64,000 nt of DNA from Taxillus chinensis (lineage: Eukaryota > Streptophyta > Magnoliopsida > Santalales > Loranthaceae): the NCBI GenBank assembly GCA_023512835.1, contig CM042089.1, forward strand, positions 57,198,407 to 57,262,406. Direction: 5' to 3'. Below, one piece after another: positions 32,429 through 44,119 of the stretch (the first letter of the stretch is position 1; the number at the start of each line of letters is the position of its first letter). Under the pieces are notes generated by a model. That model was not told the DNA's origin and did not search any database. It was given only the letters and a program-made list of their open reading frames with translations. The position numbers were made by a program, and so were the translations under genes.

Positions 32429-34400
32429 TCGGTAATGACCCGTGTGTAACCCGTGTGTAAGGAGTTAACCACAAACACCTTGGATGTTGGTACACAAGTT
32501 TAAGGTAAGAGATGAGCCCAAGAGGGGACTTTTGAGAGGTGCTTGTGTCAAGCGATAGCGTACATTTATGCCCTAGGAAGATGCTATGCGTATACAGGCG
32601 GTTTTTAAACTGCTTTTGGCTGATCTTGGAGCTCACTTTTGACCTAGTAGATGGCCTCAAACAATTGGCGTGCAAGAACAAAAGTTTCTTAGAATGAGGT
32701 CCTCTATCTACCACAGAAATTTCAGAGCATTTGGAGCTGAACGTGAATTCACCCATTTCACGTGCAAGCATATTTTTGCTCCTCAGGCCTCTACAAGATG
32801 CAAGGAGACTTGTGGTGAAGTTTGAGTGCATTTGGAGCTGCACGCCAATTGAGGAATTGGCGTGCAAATTGGCGTGCAGTGTATTTTTGCATGGTTCCCT
32901 TGGTTTTGTCATTCTAATGATCTTTCTCCAAAGGACCATGTTGAAATTCCGAGTATTTTGGCCTATATGGGTGCGGAAAGGTGCTAACTTGTGTGATCAA
33001 AACTACGTCGTTTTGATCCTGGGTTTACTTAATCAAAACTACGTCGTTTTGATGTGGATGGTGTCTATATAAGGAGGGCTTGAGTTTGAGTTTAGGGTTC
33101 TTGTGTTCCTTTTTGCAGTTCTTGCCGGAGAGAGAGAGCTAGAGAGAGAGAGAGAAGGGGAGTTGCTGGTTCTTCTTAGGAGCATCTTGCGTGGGGAGGA
33201 CGGCGTTTGGCGCGGAGCAAGGAAGATCCGCTTTAAGGTAGGGATTCTTTCTTCCTACACCCTCCTCTGTCCTAGGGTCCTAGGCGAAATATTATATTAT
33301 TTATATGTAAATTCATATAGGTGTGACCTCCTATATGAATGTTGGCCTTCGTGGCATTTTAGTGTGGTTCTTGGTCTATATGCTATATGTTTGATGAAAA
33401 GCTTGTGTGAATATAGTTGTGTGTATATGCCCATTACGTGTTTGGTATTATGCCTGTGTGGCCGAACTTGTGATTTAGGGTATGTATGTATCTTTGGGTG
33501 TTTGCTCTGTGGCCTGAATGGCTGGGATTGTGCACTTGTGAACGGGTGCACACCAAGTGTTTGGTTTTATACCTGAGAGGCTATGCATATTATGTGTTTG
33601 AAATAATGTCTGTGTGTTTGGGTTTGTGAGCTGTGAATATATGCATGCTAAGTGTTCGACGTTATTCCTGTGTGACTAAGCATATTAAGTGTTCGATGTT
33701 ATGCCCTGTATGGTCTTATGTCTTGTGTGGTTGCTTGTACACCCGGTGGTCGTGGAAGCCCGGGACCATTTTGTGTTAGCCTGGGAGGTCAGTGGAAACT
33801 TGGCCTGAAGAGGCGGTTAAATCACTTGGCCTGAAGAGGCGGTTAAATCACTTGGCCTGAAGAGGCGGTTAAATAACTTGGCCTGAAGAGGCGGTTAAAT
33901 CACTTGTGTTAATGTGTTAGCCTGTGTGGCAAAGGGGCGGTTGTAATTGTTGATGTGGTTGTTATTATGTCTGTTGAAATTATTGTAACACGACACCGCA
34001 CTTGTACACATGGCATGTAGATGCTAGGAGCATGGGATGGGTTGGGGAGACATGATCCCTACCTAGCCGTGGATGCTCACCCCTCCTACTATGGTGTGCT
34101 TTCTTGCGGAACCTACAGGCGTTAGGTGGGAACACCAAGGTGGAAGAGTTCCATTTTGTGGCTTTGTTTTGTGTTATTTGCATCATGTAATTTGTTGAGG
34201 CATTGTAACCTGATGGGGAGATATTGTAATGAAGTTTGAAACATAATAAAGGCATGTGGTTTCAATTAAATAATTATATGGTTTTTTTTGATTTCCGAAA
34301 AGAAATGTGAAGTGTATATTGTATTCTACCCCTTTGTCCAAACCCGGATAAAGGGAGGGTCACGTTCCGGTCTCCTCGGGTTGGAAATCCGGGCGTGACA
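32429..34400 (+). repeat. Element A 5' LTR
   Basis: Ends GGGCGTGACA. It contains hairpin-forming GCACGCCAATTGAGGAATTGGCGTGC near 32849, the promoter block at 32999-33073, a GA run at about 33128-33155, an array of GGCCTGAAGAGGCGGTTAAATCACTT at about 33795-33905, and AATAAAGG near 34245. It differs from the 3' LTR mostly at CAG/CTG sites. Confidence 0.92.
32999..33073 (+). promoter_or_regulatory. Element A 5' LTR promoter
   Basis: AAAACTACGTCGTTTT at 32999-33014 and 33035-33050, then TATATAAG at 33066-33073. Confidence 0.8.
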
Positions 34401-34403
34401 ATA

Positions 34404-34414
34404 TGGTATCGAGC
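34404..34414 (+). promoter_or_regulatory. Element A primer-binding site (reads TGGTATCGAGC)
   Basis: It lies three bases after the LTR end. B has TGGTATCAGAGC at the same place. Loss of one base at CAG breaks the iMet-tRNA match here and may be a sequencing artefact. Confidence 0.8.
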
Positions 34415-34958
34415 ATGGTCTAGTTGGCCTAGGGTAGTGGGCGGACTTGGTTATCTTGGGTCCTTTGGAGGAGCCTGGAGGGACGTGCCTGATCAACACG
34501 GACCTCTTGGAGCCTCCAAGGTGTACTTGGGGTAGTCCGGTCTTGTGGTAGGATTTGCATGCATTGGCATTAGGGCACTAGTTGCATTGGTTGTTGTATG
34601 TGAAGGTGTGGATACCTGTGAAAATTTTAATTGTGATAAAAGAAAAATATGAATAATGTGATAAGGCGTGAACTCGTACAACTCGATTTTATTTGAAGTA
34701 CCTTGAGCATGACTACAAGGAAAGGTCCTTGTTTAATTGAGTCGGGGCTTGTGGAATGGATGCTTGTGCAATGTGGTTTAATGAGCACCCGAAATGTGTG
34801 CGGTGTGTGTAATTGCATGGATAAAGGGTTTGAACATGATAAAGTTTCAATTGTGCAACTCCGAAATTTTGTGATGATTTGAGCATGGAAACATGGAAAA
34901 GAAATTGTGGAAGTGAAACTGTGTGCTTGGAAACTTGAGGCTTGTGACTTGGTTAACA

Positions 34959-34959
34959 A

Positions 34960-34986
<27 letters not shown>
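34959..34986. repeat. Poly(A) run in element A interior
   Basis: An uninterrupted run of roughly 28 A lies after TTGGTTAAC. B has only about ten A at 52234-52244. Confidence 0.9.
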
Positions 34987-34990
<4 letters not shown>

Positions 34991-35235
34991 TAAAATGTGA
35001 TTTGTTTGGTGTTCGTGAATGGTTGAGTATGTGATTTGCTTGGTACTTTGTGAAATAAGCGTGGTTATGAGCAATGCAATGGAATGTAAAATTGGTATAG
35101 TCTGTTAAATGTGAACCTATAGACTTGTGTGGTAATAATCGTGTTTATAGCTTAAGCTACTTAGTCGGTAGTGGTCTCGCGATTATTGAGATTATGGAGT
35201 GATAACCTAGAGCGCTGCCTTTTCGTGGAGCCAAT

Positions 35236-35680
35236 GTCTCCAAAACAATTGTGACCGGTACGACTATTGAGGTAGCAAAAGAAGCCCGCCCCCCAGAGCC
35301 GGGCAAGTGGGAGAGCTGCAGGATGTAAGTAATGATATAATCATGGCGAGAGGTTGGCATCTTAAGCCTGGTAATTTAAGAGTTGAAGGATGAGATTCGA
35401 CAACCGATTAAGAGCGAGGTACGTCGAGAGCTATCAACCCACATCATCGGGGGGGATCTTGGGTGAAGATTAATTGAAGCATAGTTGTCCTGATCAGCGA
35501 AAAGGGGCTCAAGAGGTAGAGACCGGTTCCCCAAAGGGGTTGTTCTTGCGGTGGACAACCGGGACATTGGAAGAGAGTATGGCAGGAAGAAGTACTAGTG
35601 TTGCGTCTATGGAAAAGTAGGACATCTCCAGACAGCCTGTTTGGTGAAGCAAGTCATGGTGCTAGAAGACGGCTCAACGA
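35236..35680 (+). pseudogene. Element A gag-like remnant with degraded zinc knuckles
   Basis: Homologous to B 52490-52900. Recognisable pieces include ACTATTGAGGTAGC and GTGGACAACCGGGACATTGG, which encodes the GQPGHW half of the first CCHC knuckle, followed by GKVGHLQTA of the second. Cys codons and frame are disrupted and a TAG lies before the second knuckle. Confidence 0.6.
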
Positions 35681-38600
35681 GCTAGGGACACAACAAAATT
35701 CAAGTGAGGCTAGGAGGAGAGCATGGCGAACTTTCCTTAGTCAAGGGTACGATTTTGATTCTCGCGTGTTAAGATTGTTTGTTTGGTGGTGGTAGCATAT
35801 TCCTTTAATGATAGTGATCGGTTAAGTCTCGTCTTGGATTAGGTGAGGCTGGGTGAACCTTTGATTGTTGCATTTCTAGCCACTTGTTTTTATTTGGGTG
35901 GGCTCGTGAGCCACTGTTTTATGTTAGGTGAGGCTTAGAAGGTCGTTTGAGTTACCATTTTGGATGGACGTAGTTGGGGACCTACTAGAGAATAAATGAG
36001 TAAAATAAATAAAAATATATATATGATACCAAAAGACTAATAAATTACTAATGGTTATAAACAGTTGTTGGAAAGAGTTGGTGGTTTTAATATGGTCTAA
36101 AGTGTTAATCGTATCTTTGTGTAGTAGTCAATTTTGGGCGCCCGTGTGTGAGGAAAGTAATAAATGTTATTGTGTTACCCCTAATACTCTAGCGTAGGTG
36201 AGATTACCTCTGGCCTAGCTAGCCTAGGAGGCCGGAGGCATGAGTTAGTGGCTTGTGGGTAGTGTGTGACCCCTCTTGTGGCAACCTTGAGTAATAGAAA
36301 TGTGTTTTCTTGTGAGTAGAGGTTTACGTAGATGTCTTACTTAAGAAGGATGTTCTTTTGGTAACCTTTCCAAGTGTCAAGGTTGAGGGAGGAACTTGCC
36401 ACTAGTATAACCCACCCCTTGAGTCATTGAAATCTAAATTGATTGGCGAGAGTGGTATGTGGTTTTAAGATTCTTATGGGTGTCCTATGGAAATGGCTGC
36501 AAATCCTTGGGCGGCCAAACATTGACCACGTGTCATGCTGGTGGTGTGTGAAAGACCTTGGGTAATGTTCATAGGATATGTGGTGAAATGGGTTTGCGTA
36601 TGTATAAAAATGTGATGAGTCCTGGAACTAGGTTACGAGTGAGTTTATAGGATCGTGCCCGATGAACCCAATCGGTCTGCAAGCAGCAAGCGAGTGAGAT
36701 TGGGCAGGCCTTGTTTGGGTTTTTCCTCAAAATTGGGAGACACCTTCCGAGGGGTTGAGGATGTACTCCTGGTGGTAGGACCATTCCTGTTAATCCATGT
36801 CGTGTGGGTAATAGGCTTAAAAGAGGCGAGGAGGTGGGGGGCTAGTATGTCCTCTCTTACATGTGTTCTACACGGTAGTTTATTTCGTGTGTTGTGGTTG
36901 CTTTGTTTTGTTGTGTGTGTTACATATGTACTAAAGGAGTAGCAAAGTTCTTATGTGTGGGCCTCGTGGCATTCATATGCGAGAGGAGTAAGAGGTGATG
37001 CATGCGCATATTATGTGCGGTGTGGGATGAAGAGGGGTGTTATGTGTAATGTTGATGTTATTCCTTGTCACATGTGAGGGCATGCTACGTTAAAGTGTGA
37101 AAGTATTGATGCGTTGTGATTCACTAAATGGAGTCGGATGTGAGTTTTGCTTGTAAGGGATATTAGTCTTACCCCTTTGGGGGGAGATTTGTGTCCTGCG
37201 GCTACCATGGGGTCCTCATGCTACATATGTTCTTCTTGAAAGTCTTTCGTGTGCGTTTTGATGCGGTAAGTGACATGGTCCACGCCATCAAAGTGTTGGT
37301 GTGTTTGGGAGCTACGTGAATGTCCCGAATAAGGAGTTTGCATGCCTCGTTTCTTGTGCCTACCCGGAGGGATTGCAGTGACCATATTAAGCTGCTGGTT
37401 AGAGCCTGAGTATTTCTTGATCCATTTGAGTGTTTTGCTGGTATGTTGAGATAAAACGTAATAGTTGATATAGTGGAGTTGGTGGGCCATGAGGTGGAGT
37501 ATGTCTTGGAGGCAAGGGATTTTCTTGTGACTGTGCGTGGTGACACGAGAGGATTCCATTGTGGTCAGGTTGCAGATAGGAGAGTTTTCGGTGTGGGGAG
37601 GACTATGATGTTCATAGCTACTTGGCGTCAAGGGATTCCTATCGCGTGGTCCGTCTGCGACTTGGTAAGGCATTATCTCTTGGGGCATACGGTAAGCCTC
37701 GGTTGTGAAGGCGTGTGGGACCTTGGCGGATCTCTGTTTGACCGTGATCAAGGAGGTCGATTCTCAAAGTCGGTGACTAGTGATAGCCCGATAGTGGGTT
37801 TTGGTCTTACCATGGTTGTGTGTGTGGTCTTGCATTTATTGTTTTTAGTGCATCCTTGGACTCCGTTGGGCGCCAGGTTGATGCGACCGAGTGGTTAAGG
37901 GCACACTTCATTCTCGTGTTTCTATGTCTAGGCTTGTACTCCGTTCTGCGTCACCATTGGCGTTGGTGGGGTTTCAATGTTCCTCGCTTGAGTGAGGTGG
38001 TTTTCGCAGATGATGATGGTCTGCTTGAGGTGAGCTCCCTATGTGGGAATGTGATTGTGGTTTGCATAATGCTATCCTATTTGTTTGTGTTTCATTGTGA
38101 CCTCATTGTGCTTGTTTGTTAGGGTGAGGTCTACCTATGGGCTGCGGCTGCATTGACTTCAAATCCCAATTGTTGGGTATTTTACGTTGTGGAGTGTTGG
38201 TCCCATCGTGCCGCGAGTTGGCATCTCCAACATTTGTGGTAACGATTGCCTTATGTGTTGCTTTGATCTTATCGCGTTGTGTACTATTTGGTTTCCCTTT
38301 TCGGGGACGAAAAGTCTAAAGGTGGGACGGGTGTGAGGAAACTCCCAACGGCTGCGTTTGTATGGTATTGGCGGCCAGGCGGTGGAACGTTAAACGTGTA
38401 GTAGTGTTTTGTTTATGCCTTGTTCCTTGTAGTGGTGTTTATGATGTGAGTTGGTCCGTGACTTATGTGATTTGTTAAACGTACGTGTTGAGGGTGGGCG
38501 TATATGTCGTACACCGTCGTGGACGTGAATACTTGTGACATGTGTTAGGTGAGGAGAACAAGGGTTGTTGGTGAGATTAGAATATGTGTTTCCTTATCAT

Positions 38601-38700
38601 GCTTTGTGTTGTATTGGGTCCGTGGGTACGTGCCTTCATGTGTGTTATTGTGTGATATCTTCATTCGCGGGTATGTGAATGGTTGTGGATGATGTGCATC
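35681..38700 (+). mobile_element. Element A interior without recognisable genes
   Basis: About 3 kb of GT-rich sequence collinear with B 52977-56040 and, inverted, with C 46530-49290. Short open stretches are not shared in frame among the three copies, so I read it as non-coding filler. Confidence 0.65.
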
Positions 38701-38727
38701 AGCATGTGCATTATGGAAAGTGTATTG

Positions 38728-38825
38728 TCTTTTCGCGGACGACACGTCCTATGGAGGAAATATGGAAACGCGGAACCTTGTCGCGTGAGCAACCCCCAGC
38801 GTTGTTCGAGGACGAACAATCTTAA
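38728..38825 (+). pseudogene. Element A retained pol C-terminal tail
   Basis: The frame reads MEEIWKRGTLSREQPPALFE then DEQS and a stop at 38823-38825. D has [24 protein letters not shown], stop at the same distance from the PPT. The last roughly 25-30 codons of an autonomous pol are thus kept next to the PPT, evidence of descent from a gag-pol-bearing element. Confidence 0.75.
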
Positions 38826-39080
38826 GGGTGGCGGGGTGGCTGTTGGCTGGTGTATTTGTATTTCCTTTCGACTTTGTGCTTGTGATGGATATTTGTGACA
38901 TGTGGATGTGTTTCCATAGATTGTGATGCATGTGGTTATGGATTGTGGTGGCACTATGTTATGTGCTATTGTGTACAATGTGCGGTGTATGACCCATTTG
39001 GGTGTTGTAGCTCGCCGTGTGGCAAATGGGTAGCTTGTGTTTGTTTCCTCGTATGTCATTTCTTTTCGAGGACGAAAAGT

Positions 39081-39096
39081 CTTAAGGGGGAGAGGA
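39081..39096 (+). promoter_or_regulatory. Element A polypurine tract
   Basis: CTTAAGGGGGAGAGGA abuts the 3' LTR start TGTAATGACC at 39097. Confidence 0.92.
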
Positions 39097-41078
39097 TGTA
39101 ATGACCCGTGTGTAACCCGTGTGTAAGGAGTTAACCACAAACACCTTGGATGTTGGTACACAAGTTTAAGGTAAGAGATGAGCCCAAGAGGGGACTTTTT
39201 GAGAGGTGCTTGTGTCAAGCGATAGCGTACATTTATGCCCTAGGAAGATGCTATGCGTATACAGGCGGTTTTAAGTTGTTTTGGCTGATCTTGGAGCTCA
39301 CTTTTGACCTAGTAGATGGCCTCAAACAATTGGCGTGCAAGAACAAAAGTTTCTTAGAATGAGGTCCTCTATCTACCACAGAAATTTCAGAGCATTTGGA
39401 GCTGAACGTGAATTCACCCATTTCACGTGCAAGCATATTTTTGCTCCTCAAGCCTCTACAAGATGCAAGGAGACTTGTGGTGAAGTTTGAGTGCATTTGG
39501 AGCTGCACGCCAATTGAGGAATTGGCGTGCAAATTGGCGTGCGGGTGTATTTTTGCATGGTTCCCTTGGTTTTGTCATTCTAATGATCTTTCTCCAAAGG
39601 ACCATGTTGAAATTCAGTATTTTGGCCTATATGGGTGCGGAAAGGTGCTAACTTGTGTGATCAAAACTACGTCGTTTTGATCCTGGGTTTACTTAATCAA
39701 AACTACGTCGTTTTGATGTGGATGGTGTCTATATAAGGAGGGCTTGAGTTTGAGTTTAGGGTTCTTGTGTTCCTTTGCTGCAGTGCTTGCCTGAGAGAGA
39801 GAGAGAGCTAGAGAGAGAGAGAGAAGGGGAGTTCTTTGGTTCTTTGCCGGAGCATCTTGCGTGGGGAGGACGGCGTTTGGCGCGGGAGCAAGGAAGATCT
39901 GCTTTAAGGTAGGGATTCTGTTCTTCCTACACCCTCCTCTTCCTAGGGTCCTAGGGGAGAATATTATATTATTTATATGTAAATTCATATAGGTGTGACC
40001 TCCTATATGAATGTTGGCCTTCGATGGCATTTTAGTGTGGTTCTGTGGTCTATATGCTATATGTTTGATGAAAAGCCCTGTGTGAATATAGTTGTGTGTA
40101 TATGCCCATTACGTGTTTGGTATTATGCCTGTGTGGGTGAACTTGTGATTTAGGGTATGTATGTATCTTTGGGTGTTTGCTCTCGTGGCTTTGAATGGCG
40201 GGATTGTGCACTTGTGAACGGGTGCACACCAAGTGTTTGGTTTTATACCCGAGAGGCTATGCATATTATGTGTTTGAAATAATGTACGTGTGGCTGGGTT
40301 TGTGAGCCTGTGAATATATGCATGCTAAGTGTTCGACGTTATTCCTGTGTGACTAAGCATATTAAGTGTTCGATGTTATGCCTTATGGTCTTATGTCTTT
40401 GTGTGGTTGCTTGTACACCCGGTGGGCTGTGGAAGCCTGGGACCATTTTGTGTTAGCCTGGGAGGCTGTGGAAACTTGGCCTGAAGAGGCGGTTAAATCA
40501 CTTGGCCTGAAGAGGCGGTTAAATCACTTGGCCTGGAAGAGGCGGTTAAATAACTTGGCCTGAAGAGGCGGTTAAATCACTTGTGTTAATGTGTTAGCTT
40601 GTGTGGCGGTGGCGATTGTAATTGTTGATGTGGTTGTTATTATGTCTGTTGAAATTATTGTAACACGACACCGCACTTGTACACATGGCATGTAGATGCT
40701 AGGAGCATGGGATGGGTTGGGGAGACATGATCCCTACGAGGCATGGGATGCTCACCCCTCCTACTATGGTGTGCTTTCTTGCAGGAACCTACAGGCGTTA
40801 GGTGGGAACACCAAGGTGGAAGAGTTCCATTTTGTGGCTTTGTTTTGTGTTATTTGCATCATGTAATTTGTTGAGGCATTGTAACCCCAGGTGGGGAGAT
40901 ATTGTAATGAAGTTTGAAACATAATAAAGGCATGTGGTTTCAATTAAATAATTATATGGTTTTTTTGATTTACGAAAAGAAATGTGAAGTGTATATTGTA
41001 TTCTACCCCTTTGTCCAAACCCGGATAAAGGGAGGGTCACGTTCCGGTCTCCTCGGGTTGGAAATCCGGGGCGTGACA
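39097..41078 (+). repeat. Element A 3' LTR
   Basis: From TGTAATGACCC to GGGGCGTGACA. Twin palindromes lie at about 39664-39716 and TATATAAG near 39730. The tandem array is at about 40465-40580. ATCTC follows at 41079-41083. Confidence 0.92.
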
Positions 41079-41083
41079 ATCTC

Positions 41084-42845
41084 ATTTTATTTCATTTCAA
41101 AGACTAAATGTTCATTACAACCCGGTCGGGGAAAAACCCCTATGAAGCCATCAATAAAACCAAACCAAAATCCAAACACATAAAACCGAGTACAACAAAG
41201 GAAATAATATAAAGCTTTCGGCCCTCGGGGGCCTAGCTCCTCGGCCTTCACCTACCGCCTTGCTAAACCCTGCAAAAGAACAGTTTATAGGAGGGGGTGA
41301 GCAAACCACGGCTCGGTAGGGATCCGGTCTCCCCGGACCCGTCCCGTTGTACAACATGCATGATATGTGTATGCTTGTGCTCGTGTCGTGCCTAAGGCTA
41401 ACGCAGCAAACATCACCCGATAAACACTCTTTACCTGAACCCGCACCGAAGGGCGAGAGGACACCCCGCCACCACGGCGACATGACATACCACATTCAGG
41501 CGAATGTTGCATGGACACCAATGCAACATTTTCCACCCGAGTCGAGATATGGTCAACCACCTCCTCGGGCGCCATATCTACCCTCAGGAATGGGTGTAGA
41601 CTTAGCCCACCGTCGTGAGTGCTACACCGAGACTCAGGACCACGTCCTGGCCAAATCTCAAAGGGGTCCGGCTATTGTGCCTGGCCCATATCTCGGCTCA
41701 ATCTCAAACAGATCAACGAAACAAGATAACATTACATCTCAACATGTAAACTCAAGCACATCATTTACACTTTATCTCGAAGGACCAACATGGTCGGATA
41801 CAAGCCACACACATCAGCCTCATAGAGCTTAAAATCAAATACAAATCAAACACAAGTACACACCAAGTCACACGGGTATATCATCAAACACCCATATACA
41901 AGGTCTCACAGGCATCATATTGAATACATGGCATGCAGGCCTCACAGACATTTTATCAAACACATAGTGTGCAGACCTCTTAGACATTTCATCAAACACA
42001 TGGTGGGCATAAACAAACCCAGAAAATCCTCAGGCCAAATTAACATCGGAATCAACAAAACATGCCACGAAGGCCAACATCCATATAGGAGATCACACCT
42101 ATATGGATTTACATATATATATATATAGGTGAACATCCTAAAACGAGAGGAGAGTTAGGAGAACATGAACCCCTACCTCAGGCTTTTGTCCTAACCTCCA
42201 CGCTAGACGGCTCCCAACGACGCGAACCACCACGGCAACTGCCAGGAGATCCTCTCTCTCTCTCTCTCTCTCTCTGCAAAGCATGCAACGCAAAGGGACA
42301 CAAGAACCCTAAACTCAAACTCAAACCCTCATTATATAGACACTACCCACATCAAAACGACGTAGTTTTGATTAAGTAAACCCAGGATCAAAACGACGTA
42401 GTTTTGATCACACAAGTTAGCACCTTTCCACACCCATATAGGCCAAAATACTCAAATTTCAACATGGTCCTTTGGAGAAAGATCATTAGAATGTCAAAAC
42501 CAAGAGAACCATGCAAAAATATGGCGCACGCCAATTTGCACGTGAATTCCCAATTCACGTGCAACTCCAAATGGACTCCAAATGCTCTCAAACTTCACCC
42601 CTAGCCTCCTTGCATCATTTAGAAGACAACCACACTTGCACGTGAATTGGACCCATATCACGTGCACCTCACATACACGTCCGTTTGGCCTGAAACTTCG
42701 TGGTAGATAGAGGACATCATTCTAAGCATCTTTCCTTTTGCACGTGAATTCATTTGAGCCCATTCACTAGGTCAAAATCTAGAAAAACTCTACTCGGAAG
42801 GCAAACCGTGACTAACGTGACTAACTCAAGGTACGGGTCCTTACA
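41084..42845 (-). mobile_element. Solo LTR E, second part (TSD ACGCC)
   Basis: Continues E after element A and ends ACGGGTCCTTACA at 42845. ACGCC at 42846-42850 matches 32216-32220. It contains an AT run near 42113-42128, a CT run at about 42247-42275, TTATATAGAC near 42333 and twin AAAACGACGTAGTTTT at about 42355-42408. With A removed it is about 1.97 kb and has no internal region. Confidence 0.8.
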
Positions 42846-42850
42846 ACGCC

Positions 42851-43164
42851 ATAATGCACATCATATCCCCATATGACGTGCACCTCCAAAAGCTGTGAAA
42901 TTCTACCCCAAGCTTCCTAGGATCATGTAGAAGACAGGAAAACCAAAATCCCCTTGCATGTCATATCCCCATATGACATGCATTGTCATGTGCACCTCCC
43001 AAAAGTCTCCTCTTGGGCTCATCTCTTACCTCAAACTTGTGCATCAACATTCAAGGTGTTTTAGCTAAAGTGTGTGGGAAGAAAACTCCCTAAAACCCAA
43101 CAATTTCCACTCACAAGGCATCTATGATTAACTTCTTACATACCGCAAAACACGGGTCATTACA
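42851..43164 (-). repeat. 3' LTR of chromovirus D, second part
   Basis: Resumes at ATAATGCACATCATATCCCC and ends CACGGGTCATTACA. The uninterrupted F LTR (30331-30634) shows the same order without the insertion. Confidence 0.8.
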
Positions 43165-43180
43165 ACCTCTCCCCCTTAAG
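43165..43180 (-). promoter_or_regulatory. D polypurine tract
   Basis: The plus strand ACCTCTCCCCCTTAAG, complement of the family PPT, sits next to the LTR end at 43164. A pre-PPT spacer follows to 43453. Confidence 0.88.
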
Positions 43181-43453
43181 ACTTTTCGTCGTCGAAAAGA
43201 AATAACATGCAAGGAAAACAAACACATGCGGCCCATTTGCAAGACAGCAAGCCACAACACCCAAATGGGTCATACATCGCACACAGCATGTAACAGGACA
43301 TCCATCACCACATGCATCACAATGCATATAACACATACCCGCATGTCACAAATACACATATCAAAACACGTCTCAATATATACACCAAATCATAAACAAC
43401 AAATACAAGAAAAAACACAGCACTGTCCCTTGGCCAACAGCCACCCCACACCC

Positions 43454-44119
43454 TTAAGATTGTTCGTCCTCGAACAACTCTGGCTGTTGCTCATGCATTA
43501 TAGATTCACGTTCCCAAGTCTCTTCCTCAATGTCACGGTGCTGCCATAGCACGCGAACCAAAGGTATAGCACAACCACGCAAAAGTTTCTCCCGCCGATC
43601 AAGTATACGGATAGGGGCCTCAACAACGGACATGTCATCCTTAATATCCAATATCCCCCAATCGATCACATGGGTGGGGTCAGGATGATATTTCCGCAAC
43701 CGGGACACATGGAACACATTGTGCACCCGACTCAATCGCGGTGGCAATGCTAATTGGTAAGCTACTGGCCCCACACGAGCTATAACCTCAAAAGGACCAA
43801 TGAATTGCGGAGATAGCTTGAAACCTCATCCGAACTGTCGATGACCACGACGTGGAGAAACACGGAGAAACACATGATCACCCACGGAAAACTCCAAAGG
43901 TCGCCGCTGCTAATCCGCATAAGATTTCTGCCAACTCTAAGTTGATAACAACCACTGACGAATCAACTTAACCTTCTCAGTAGCCTCTTGAACCAACTGT
44001 GGTCCCAAGAGAGCTGCCTCTTCTACCTCGGTCCAACACAAGGGTGATCGGCACGGTCTCCCATATAATGCCTCAAAAGGAGCTATCCCAATGGACGCCT
44101 GATAACTGTTGTTGTAGGC
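43454..44119 (-). pseudogene. Chromovirus D integrase C-terminal half and tail
   Basis: From right to left on the minus strand: AYNNSYQASIGIAPFEALYG, RPCRSPLCWTEVEEAALLGP, QLVQEATEKVKLIRQ, a frame break, LEFSVGDHVFL (about 43890), [62 protein letters not shown] and EEETWERES, ending LFEDEQS with a stop at 43454-43456. This is the integrase C-terminal domain and chromodomain-type tail of a Tekay/Del-like chromovirus. It continues at 61011 beyond element C. Few breaks, so it is younger than H. Confidence 0.88.
44115..44119. repeat. Target-site duplicate of element C, left copy
   Basis: TAGGC here and TTGGC at 61006-61010, both embedded in the D integrase sequence around LPLVEFAYNN. One mismatch separates the copies. 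Confidence 0.75.

Larger units (their letters stand above)
32429..41078 (+). mobile_element. Element A, complete non-autonomous LTR retrotransposon (TSD ATCTC)
   Basis: Two near-identical LTRs (about 1.97 and 1.98 kb) flank a 4.7 kb interior with PBS, remnant gag-like zinc-knuckle region, pol-tail fragment and PPT. ATCTC flanks it at 32424-32428 and 41079-41083. The first LTR bases read TCGGTAATGACC where all other copies read TGTAATGACC, a CTG-site anomaly that otherwise hides the TSD. No protease, RT, RNase H or integrase was seen. It is inserted in solo LTR E. Confidence 0.9.

Noticed and set aside
32322..32939. 205-codon minus-strand frame
   Set aside because: It crosses the junction between solo LTR E and the LTR of element A, so it cannot be an ancestral gene. 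It is antisense to the LTR U3.
37221..37751. 176-codon minus-strand frame in element A
   Set aside because: It is not conserved in the homologous interiors of B and C, and runs antisense to the element.
38661..39218. 185-codon minus-strand frame crossing PPT and LTR
   Set aside because: It is antisense, spans the interior/LTR boundary, and is broken in B and C.
41347..41832. 161-codon plus-strand frame in solo LTR E
   Set aside because: It lies in LTR sequence with no recognisable domain; the opposite strand is also open.
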